Assembly (NCBI GenBank): GCA_030824495.1 | Contig: JAVBXP010000038.1 | Span: 23,045-87,044 of the forward strand | DNA: 64,000 nucleotides | Origin: a bacterium | Lineage (GTDB): Bacteria; Pseudomonadota; Alphaproteobacteria; Caulobacterales; Caulobacteraceae | Direction of reading: 5' to 3' | Shown here: piece by piece, positions 56,986 through 64,000 of the stretch | How positions within the stretch are numbered: the first letter of the stretch is position 1 | Layout of the letters: the number at the start of each line of letters is the position of its first letter | Translations under genes and position numbers: made by a program | Notes under the pieces: model-generated | Databases searched by the model: none | Told to the model about the DNA's origin: nothing | What the model saw: only the letters and a program-made list of their open reading frames with translations

Positions 56986-57774
56986 TCAGCTGATGTCCTT
57001 GCCCGGTTCCAGCCCGCAATCGAGCAGGGACTGCCAGACCGCCTCGGCGTTCTCGGCGAACTTGAAGAGCTTGAGGTCCTCGGCCGCGACCATGCCCTCG
57101 GCGACCATGGCGTCGAAATTGATCACCGAGCGCCAGTAGGTCTCATCGAACAGGACCACGGGGATCGGCGGCGACTTGCCCGTCTGGCGCAGGGTGAGGA
57201 TCTCGAACAGTTCGTCCAGCGTGCCGAACCCGCCCGGGAATACGACCAGGGCGTTGGCGCGCATGGCCAGGTGCATCTTCCGCATCCCGAAATAGTGGAA
57301 ACGGAAGGTCAGCTCCGGCGTCGAGTACGGGTTGGGAAACTGCTCGTGCGGCAGGGTGATGTTGAAGCCGATGGATGGGGCGCCGGCGTCTGACGCACCC
57401 CGGTTGGCCGCCTCCATGATGCCAGGGCCGCCGCCCGTGGCGATCACATTGTCCCGCGGTTTGCCGCTCGACAGGATCGCCCCGCCGCGTTCAGAGGCGA
57501 TACGTCCAAATTCGCGGGCGGCGGCGTACCAGCCGGGGTGATTGCCCTCGCCGTTTTCGCCGACCCGGGCGCTGCCGAACACCACGATGGTCGAGCGCAC
57601 GCCCCAGGTCCGCAGCGCCTCGTCCGCCTTGGCGAACTCCAGCAGGAAGCGCACGCCGCGCATCGAGTCGCCGAGCAGGAAGTCCTCGTCCAGCGACGCC
57701 AGGCGGTAGGAGGGGGAAGCCACCTGGGCTGCGTTGGCCAGCTCCCGATCGATTCCGTCTTCGCCTGCGCTCAT
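56986..57774 (-). CDS. LOG family (TIGR00730) nucleotide phosphoribohydrolase
   Basis: This 262-residue Rossmann-fold protein has the LOG motifs GGGPGIMEAANRGASDAG and PGGFGTLDELFEILTLRQTGK. It would hydrolyse cytokinin-type or other nucleoside 5'-monophosphates to base and ribose 5-phosphate. It is longer than minimal LOG (~190) and fits the YgdH/PpnN-like middle-length group. It lies 52 bp before ispG on the same strand. Confidence 0.9.
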   Translation of the reverse strand: MSAGEDGIDRELANAAQVASPSYRLASLDEDFLLGDSMRGVRFLLEFAKADEALRTWGVRSTIVVFGSARVGENGEGNHPGWYAAAREFGRIASERGGAILSSGKPRDNVIATGGGPGIMEAANRGASDAGAPSIGFNITLPHEQFPNPYSTPELTFRFHYFGMRKMHLAMRANALVVFPGGFGTLDELFEILTLRQTGKSPPIPVVLFDETYWRSVINFDAMVAEGMVAAEDLKLFKFAENAEAVWQSLLDCGLEPGKDIS

Positions 57775-57878
57775 GATTCTACTCTCTCAACTGACTTGGC
57801 CCCCAGCTTCGCCGCCCGACCGGGGCAATACAACCGCGCCCCCGGCCCCCTGTTGGCGGCGGCGCGGCGAGATGTTCC

Positions 57879-58778
57879 TCAAAGCTTGCTCTTGAAGAAA
57901 CGCACGACCTCCCGGTTGAAGGTCTCGTGGAAAGCGGCGCGGTCGAAGCCAGGCGTGGGCGCGCAGATTTCCGGAGCCGCCGCAGCCAGCCGCTCGCCGC
58001 AGGGGGCCAGGAAGTCGAAGTGCCGGGCTCCCTCGACGACGTGATACTCCGGCGGCCGCGGAAGAGCCCCGCGGACGGCCTCGGCATAGAAGGGGCTGGG
58101 CAGGATCTGGTCCTGGCCGGCGCGCCATAGCTGGACGGGTTGGCGCACGCTGGCCAATCCTTCGCGGTCAAAAGTGAAACCCAGGGCCGGCGCCGCGGCG
58201 ACCACCGCCTTGATGCGGGGGTCATGAACCCAGCGGGACGGCAGGCTGGGCGGTTGGGAACCGGCGGAGACCAGGCGGCAGTCATAGAAGCCTGGATGAT
58301 CGCGGCAGTGCTCGGTCATCCGCGACAGGTCCGGCTCGCCGCCCGCCGCCGCTAGCACCGTGAACCCGCCCGACGAGAAGCCGAAGGCTCCGACCCGGTC
58401 AGGGTCAAGGGCGGCGTGGCCGTCCCAGTCCTTCAGCATATAGTCGACCAGGACATGCAGCTGGCGCGGGCGCTCTGCGACGTCGGCGGCGCGGCTGTGA
58501 TCGCGCCAGTTGTCGCCGGTGTGGGTCAGGCTGGCGACGACGAACCCGGCCTCGGCCAAGGCCCGCGCGGTGTCCTCATGCCCGCGAAAGTCGCCGCCCG
58601 TGCCATGGGACATAACGATCAGGCGGCGGGTCTGACCTGGGGCGTTCTCGGCGGGCCGCCAGACGCCGACCTCAATGGGTGACTGCGCGCCGTCAGGCGC
58701 GGCGAGCTTTTGGAAAACCACGTCCGGGGCGGTCGGCGCAGCGGCGAGGGCGATAGCAAAGGCGAGGGCGGCGATCAT
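57879..58778 (-). CDS. Exported alpha/beta hydrolase (dienelactone-hydrolase/PAF-acetylhydrolase-like)
   Basis: This 299-residue hydrolase has a signal peptide (MIAALAFAIALAAAPTA). The oxyanion turn is MSHGTGGDFRGHEDTA, the nucleophile Ser is in GAFGFSSGGFTVLA, an acid residue in RAGQDQILP, and the His in EGARHFDFLAP. The substrate is unknown. ATG 58778 follows GGAG; the track start 58925 crosses the divergent promoter. It is divergent from the LytTR regulator, which may control it (inference). Confidence 0.85.
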   Translation of the reverse strand: MIAALAFAIALAAAPTAPDVVFQKLAAPDGAQSPIEVGVWRPAENAPGQTRRLIVMSHGTGGDFRGHEDTARALAEAGFVVASLTHTGDNWRDHSRAADVAERPRQLHVLVDYMLKDWDGHAALDPDRVGAFGFSSGGFTVLAAAGGEPDLSRMTEHCRDHPGFYDCRLVSAGSQPPSLPSRWVHDPRIKAVVAAAPALGFTFDREGLASVRQPVQLWRAGQDQILPSPFYAEAVRGALPRPPEYHVVEGARHFDFLAPCGERLAAAAPEICAPTPGFDRAAFHETFNREVVRFFKSKL

Positions 58779-58923
58779 GAGCGGGCTCCGAAAAGGGGAA
58801 GGTGTGAGAGCCTCGTGCCCCGGCCGTTGCAGGCTTCGCCAGCGGTGTTTCGCCAATGGGCGAACGGGCGCGCGGCGCGGCGAACGGAGGTGCGACGCAC
58901 GCGCCTGACCGCTATGGTGGCGC

Positions 58924-59688
58924 ATGGCTTCTGACGCATGGCTAGGAAAGTGGCGGACCTCGCTGGCGACCGGATTTGTCCTGTCGACCGCGCTGGGCGT
59001 CGTCCTGGGCGTGATCGGGCCGTTCGGCAGCTATCAGGGCGGCGGCCTCGGGGTGCGGGTGCTCTATTGGACGGCCAGCCTTTGGTCCGGCTGGCTGCTG
59101 TTTGGGGTGGTGCTTCCTGTCGTGGCGCGATCAGCGATGCGGCGGGGGTGGCCATGGTGGGCCTGGCTGCCGGCGACTGTGGTGGTCTTGGCGATCCCCG
59201 CCGCGCTTGTCGGCCGCCTGCTGGCCCTGGCGGTCTGGCCCAGCGCCGGACGTATCGGCGCGCTGGAATGGTATGGTCAGTTTCTGGCGATCAGCGCCCT
59301 GGCCAATGGGCTGATCTTCTGGCGAGTGTCGGCCAGCGGGCCTGAAGCGCCAGCGCCTGACTCCGCCGATCCACGCGACCGGCTGCCGCCTAGCCTTGGG
59401 CGCGAAGTGCTGTGCCTGCGGATGGAGGACCATTATGTGCGGGTCCACACGCCGCGCGGCTCGGCCTTGGTGCTTATGTCCCTGGGCCAGGCGATCGCGG
59501 GCATGGCCGAAGTCGAGGGTCTGCAGACGCACCGGTCATGGTGGGTCGCCCGGCGCGCGGTTGAGGGCCTGGTCGAGGATGGCCGCAATCTTCGCCTGCG
59601 ACTGTCAGGCGGTCTGGAGGCGCCGATCTCGCGTGCCCGGATCGGCGAACTGCGCGCCCAGGGCTGGCTGCCGGATAGCCGGCCCTAG
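58924..59688 (+). CDS. Membrane-bound LytTR transcriptional regulator
   Basis: This 254-residue protein has four predicted membrane helices (about 15-130) and a C-terminal LytTR DNA-binding domain (about 150-250; LGREVLCLRMEDHYVRVHTPRGSALVLMSLGQAIAGM...GLQTHRSWWVARRAVEGLVEDGRNLRLRLSGG). There is no receiver domain, so it would sense through its membrane part. It is divergent from an exported hydrolase. Its stop overlaps that of the convergent aminotransferase in CTAG. Confidence 0.88.
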   Translation: MASDAWLGKWRTSLATGFVLSTALGVVLGVIGPFGSYQGGGLGVRVLYWTASLWSGWLLFGVVLPVVARSAMRRGWPWWAWLPATVVVLAIPAALVGRLLALAVWPSAGRIGALEWYGQFLAISALANGLIFWRVSASGPEAPAPDSADPRDRLPPSLGREVLCLRMEDHYVRVHTPRGSALVLMSLGQAIAGMAEVEGLQTHRSWWVARRAVEGLVEDGRNLRLRLSGGLEAPISRARIGELRAQGWLPDSRP

Positions 59689-61025
59689 CCGGCGACAGTC
59701 AGTTGGGCCCTGGCCGTCTCACGCTTCGCGTCGCTGGCCAGATAGGCGACGAGGGCGGTGCGCAGGTCCTGCAGAATGGCCTCGAACTTGGCGTCGTCAG
59801 GCTCCAGCAGGGTGAAGCGGAAGCCTTCAAGGTCGGAGTTGAAGCCGGTCGAAAGCGGCACCACGCAGATCCCGGTATTGCCGAGCAGATGATAGACGAA
59901 CCGCGCGTCGAGCGCCTCGCCCAGGTGCGGGGCGATGATGGCCTCGACCTGCGGCGCCATGGGCAAGCTTTGGCCTGGCGTCAGCGCACCGTTTCGGAAC
60001 ACCGCGGTCATGTAGAAGGCGCCGCGGGCCGGATGAATGATCAGGTCCGGCAGGCTTCCCAGCACCTCGACCGAGCGCCGCGCGCGTTGGTCGTAGGCTG
60101 AGACCCGGGTCTCAAGATAGGGATAGTAGCGCGGATCGCCCATGACCCGCGGCAGCACCTTCTGCGGCAGGGTGGTGGCGCATACCTCCAGCATCTTGGC
60201 TTCCAGCAGCGACCTGGCGAAGCGGTCGAAGCTTGCGTCCTGGTCGCGGTTGTAGATCTCGATCCAGCCGCAGCGGGCGCCGGGCCAAGGGAACTCCTTG
60301 GAGATGCCGCGCATGGCGATGGCCGGCACCTTGCCGATAACCGAAGCTAGCTTGCGCATGCCGCTGTCGGCATAGGCGAGGTTCGAATAGATCTCGTCGG
60401 AGATCACGAACAGGCCGTGGCGCGCGGCGATATCGACGATCGCCGCGAGGGTTTCCTCCGGGTAGACGAAGCCCGTCGGATTGTCCGGATTGATGATGAT
60501 GATCGCGGCGATGTCGGGGTTGTCGATCACCTTGGCCTCAAGATCGGCCAGGTCGGGCTTCCAGCCGTTCTGCGGATCCAGGCGATAGGTGATGTGCGGC
60601 GCGCCGGCGTGCGCGGCTTCGGCCGACGAGTGGGTCGGATAGGCCGGATTGGGGCCGATGACCCGCGCCTTGGGGTGCAGGGCGCCATAGATGGTCGAGA
60701 TCGCGTCGCCCAGCCCGTTGAAGAACAGAATGTCGTCGGCCGTGATCTGGATGCCGCCCTCGAGATTGCGCTCGTTGGCGATGTAGTTCCGCGCCTCTTC
60801 CAGGCCCTTGGTCGGCGAATAGGCGAAGCTCAGGTCCTCGCCCGCCGCCTGGATCACCATCTGCTTGATCCAGTCGGGCACGCGCTCGCCCTTGGCGACC
60901 GGGTCGCCGATGTTCTCCCAGCGGATCGCTGCGCCAGTCGCCTCGGTGGCGCGAGCCACTTCTACGATCTGGCGAATTTCGTAGCGTAGGTTGTCCGCGC
61001 CGGGATGGACGATTTGCGTGCGCAA
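59685..61025 (-). CDS. Class I/II aminotransferase
   Basis: This 446-residue fold-type I PLP aminotransferase has NPDNPTGFVYPEE, DEIYSNLAYADSG and the Schiff-base Lys in RGISKEFPWPGARCGW, plus the C-terminal Arg region EGFRFTLLEP. It is longer than aspartate aminotransferase (~400), with an N-terminal extension QIVEVARATEATGAAIRWENIGDPVAKGE. Its specificity is not clear. It lies 116 bp downstream of the carboxynorspermidine decarboxylase on the same strand, so a link to polyamine or lysine/aspartate metabolism is possible but unproven. Confidence 0.85.
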   Translation of the reverse strand: MRTQIVHPGADNLRYEIRQIVEVARATEATGAAIRWENIGDPVAKGERVPDWIKQMVIQAAGEDLSFAYSPTKGLEEARNYIANERNLEGGIQITADDILFFNGLGDAISTIYGALHPKARVIGPNPAYPTHSSAEAAHAGAPHITYRLDPQNGWKPDLADLEAKVIDNPDIAAIIIINPDNPTGFVYPEETLAAIVDIAARHGLFVISDEIYSNLAYADSGMRKLASVIGKVPAIAMRGISKEFPWPGARCGWIEIYNRDQDASFDRFARSLLEAKMLEVCATTLPQKVLPRVMGDPRYYPYLETRVSAYDQRARRSVEVLGSLPDLIIHPARGAFYMTAVFRNGALTPGQSLPMAPQVEAIIAPHLGEALDARFVYHLLGNTGICVVPLSTGFNSDLEGFRFTLLEPDDAKFEAILQDLRTALVAYLASDAKRETARAQLTVAG

Positions 61026-61141
61026 GAACTGGGTACCTTTATTCTGCGGGGCGCGCCTGCGCCGCCGCGGCTTTCGCTGATCAGTCGCCAGCGGTTCCTA
61101 GTCAATGGCGCGCGGCGTGTAGAGGGGTAAAAAGATCCTGT

Positions 61142-62314
61142 TCAGGACAGTCTGTCGCGAAAGTCGCGATAGTCGAACTCCCGGATCAGCTTCAGGGAGT
61201 CTGTGTCGCTGTTCCACAGAGCGATCGCCGGCAGCGGCACGCCGTTGAAGGTGTTGGTCTTGACCATCGAGTAGTGCGCCTGGTCCAGGAACGCGATCCG
61301 GGTTCCGGGCGCGGGCCGCTCGGCGAAGACGTAGTCGCCGATGATGTCGCCGGCCAGGCAGGAGGGCCCGCCAAGCCGGATCGTCACGCCCGCCTCGCGC
61401 TCGTCCAGCATCGCGGGTCGATAGGGCGCCTCGATGACGTCGGGCATGTGGCAGGTGGCCGAGATGTCGGTGACCGCGACGGGTACAGAATTGTCGAAGG
61501 TGTCGAGGATTTCGCCGACCAGTATGCCGGCGTCGAGCGCGATGGCCTCGCCGGGCTCCAGATAGACCTCGACCCCGTGGCGCTCGCCGATCTGGCGTAC
61601 GAAGGCGATCAGATCCTCACGCTGGTAGTCAGCGCGGGTGACATGGTGCCCGCCGCCGAGGTTCAGCCACTTCAGTTGGGTCAGCGCGCCCTCCAGCTTG
61701 GACTCCACCGCCTCCCAGACGCGGCGCAGCGGCTCGAAGTCCTGCTCGCACAGGGCGTGGATGTGCAGGCCGTCCACCCCTTCGAGATGTTCGGGACGAA
61801 GCTGCGAGACCGGGAAGCCGAGCCGTGAGCCACGCTGGCAGGGATCGTATTTCTCGACCTCGGACTCGCTGTGCTCCGGGTTCAAGCGCAGGCCGACCTC
61901 GAACACTTGGCCCTGCTGGCGAGCGGCGGCGATCTCGTCCTTGAACCGCGCCAACTGGTCCGGCGAGTTGAAGATCACCGTGTCGGACAGGGCCAGGATC
62001 TCGGGCAGGTCTTCGTGCTTGTAGGCGGGGGAGTAGGTGGTCAGCTCGCCGGAATAGTGCTCGCGCGCCAGCCGCGCTTCCCACAGACCCGACGCGCAGA
62101 CCCCGTCCAGATACTCGCCCACGACATCGGCCATCGACCACATGGAGAACGCCTTCAGCGCCAGCAGCACCTTGGCGCCGCCCCGGTCGCCTACATCCTT
62201 CAGGACGGCCAGATTGCGCCGAACCGCCGCCTCGTCGACGACGAAACAGGGGGAGGGCACGCGGCTCAGGTCGAAACGTGCAAATGCGCCGGGCCCGGCC
62301 GCCTTTGTTTCCAT
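61142..62314 (-). CDS. nspC: Carboxynorspermidine/carboxyspermidine decarboxylase
   Basis: This 390-residue PLP-dependent decarboxylase of the alanine-racemase-fold group removes the carboxyl from carboxy(nor)spermidine to make (nor)spermidine. The PLP Lys lies in VLLALKAFSMWSM. CATCHMPDVIEAPYRP-like DISATCHMPDVIEAPY and GGPSCLAGDIIGDYVF hold the catalytic Cys region, and LNLGGGHHVTR contacts PLP. ATG 62314 lies 15 bp after the dehydrogenase stop, so the two form an operon. The track start 62449 overlaps the dehydrogenase and is not real. Confidence 0.93.
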   Translation of the reverse strand: METKAAGPGAFARFDLSRVPSPCFVVDEAAVRRNLAVLKDVGDRGGAKVLLALKAFSMWSMADVVGEYLDGVCASGLWEARLAREHYSGELTTYSPAYKHEDLPEILALSDTVIFNSPDQLARFKDEIAAARQQGQVFEVGLRLNPEHSESEVEKYDPCQRGSRLGFPVSQLRPEHLEGVDGLHIHALCEQDFEPLRRVWEAVESKLEGALTQLKWLNLGGGHHVTRADYQREDLIAFVRQIGERHGVEVYLEPGEAIALDAGILVGEILDTFDNSVPVAVTDISATCHMPDVIEAPYRPAMLDEREAGVTIRLGGPSCLAGDIIGDYVFAERPAPGTRIAFLDQAHYSMVKTNTFNGVPLPAIALWNSDTDSLKLIREFDYRDFRDRLS

Positions 62315-62328
62315 GTGTCTCAGATCAA

Positions 62329-63534
<1,206 letters not shown>

Positions 63535-63738
63535 CTGTGACATTCCTAACGCTGAACAAGCTTTCGCATGACCGCCGAGACGCGGCGACCGTGCGAATAT
63601 CACGATGACGGCCGCTTCGCGAACCACCCTTGTTACCTATAGGGAATGTCCGTTGCGCGACGAACTGATGCATATCGCGCGCGGGGACGCCCGATCAGGC
63701 GCTGAATTGGGTCTGCGGAGGGGCGCCCGATACGGCTG

Positions 63739-64000
63739 TTAGCCGCCCGTCAGCTTGGAGGGCGAGATGGTGGGCGAGGGCAGCAGGCCCTGGGATTGGC
63801 CGTCGACAAACACCTGGAATGCGGTCGCATCGGTGGTGTCGATGGTCAGGCCGGCCAGGTTCGGCACCCGGTAGGCTTCGCCCGCCGCAAGCTGCCGGGC
63901 GAAATAGACCACGCCGCCGCCGCCGCGCACGATCAGCGAAGCCCCCTTCAGGGCCTGAATCGTCACGGTGGAGGTTCCCGGCTGAGCGCCATAGACCGCG
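63739..64000 (-). CDS. C-terminal part of a RodZ-like DUF4115 protein (partial)
   Basis: The last ~86 residues of a gene that starts beyond the window are seen. AVYGAQPGTSTVTIQALKGASLIVRGGGGVVYFARQLAAGEAYRVPNLAGLTIDTTDATAFQVFVDGQ matches the periplasmic DUF4115 domain of RodZ, the MreB-linked shape protein. The N-terminal helix-turn-helix and membrane segment would lie to the right. The track gives a false internal GTG start at 63966. Confidence 0.72.
   Translation of the reverse strand, partial: AVYGAQPGTSTVTIQALKGASLIVRGGGGVVYFARQLAAGEAYRVPNLAGLTIDTTDATAFQVFVDGQSQGLLPSPTISPSKLTGG

Overview
The window is a G+C-rich chromosomal segment of an alphaproteobacterium, most likely Caulobacterales (Caulobacter/Phenylobacterium type). 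I infer this from gene content, not from a search: an ispG, prfA, prmC, DUF4167 neighbourhood, a CheY-like protein ending in the tail YFGPDRRRR, large TonB-dependent receptors, ArgJ near MutT, and the carboxy(nor)spermidine route to polyamines. It is ordinary, dense chromosome. I see no prophage, transposase, integron, CRISPR array, rRNA or tRNA. No gene-free stretch exceeds about 300 bases. The larger gaps hold terminators, operators, compound palindromes or possible leader ORFs; 49899-50144 shows nothing I can name.

Layout. 1-9.4 kb: threonine aldolase, an orphan hybrid histidine kinase, then a TetR-controlled catabolic-looking island (epoxide hydrolase, DUF2855, carotenoid/stilbene-type oxygenase, MDR reductase, NTF2-like). 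9.6-13.8 kb: an iron-type uptake locus (TonB, TonB-dependent receptor, DUF4198, four-EF-hand protein) with two Fur-like palindromes in the divergent promoter region. 13.8-23.6 kb: housekeeping (methyltransferase, SecA, thiolase, lipoprotein parvulin, ArgJ, RhlE, MutT). 23.7-24.6 kb: a two-gene contractile-tail spike and PAAR-tip module with no other tail genes in the window. 24.7-28.3 kb: RsgA behind a possible leader ORF, OxyR beside what looks like the 3' stub of a catalase gene, a glycerate kinase and a small DUF4168 protein. 28.5-35.6 kb: winged-helix protein, CheY-like regulator, GFA protein, methyltransferase head-to-head with ComF, glutaredoxin, nitrilase/DUF1178 pair, M20 peptidase.

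35.7-44 kb: FadL-type porin divergent from an arylsulfatase, ClpB, a lipoprotein, ArfB and a GNAT with a possible attenuator leader. 44.1-46.8 kb: zur and a ZnuD-type zinc receptor share a divergent promoter with two Zur-like boxes. 46.9-57.8 kb: CPBP protease, DUF1254, DUF4167, PrmC, MOSC, YihY, PrfA, a tandem pair of winged-helix paralogues, IspG and a LOG-family protein. 57.9-64 kb: hydrolase, LytTR regulator, aminotransferase, the carboxynorspermidine decarboxylase/dehydrogenase pair and the 3' end of a RodZ-like gene.

Three structural themes recur. Convergent genes often share a CTAG or TTAG in which both stop codons sit. Other gene ends carry strong hairpin terminators. Three carry 110-130 bp compound palindromes with the same nested-hairpin architecture. 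Metal handling is a functional theme, with separate Fur-type and Zur-type receptor loci.
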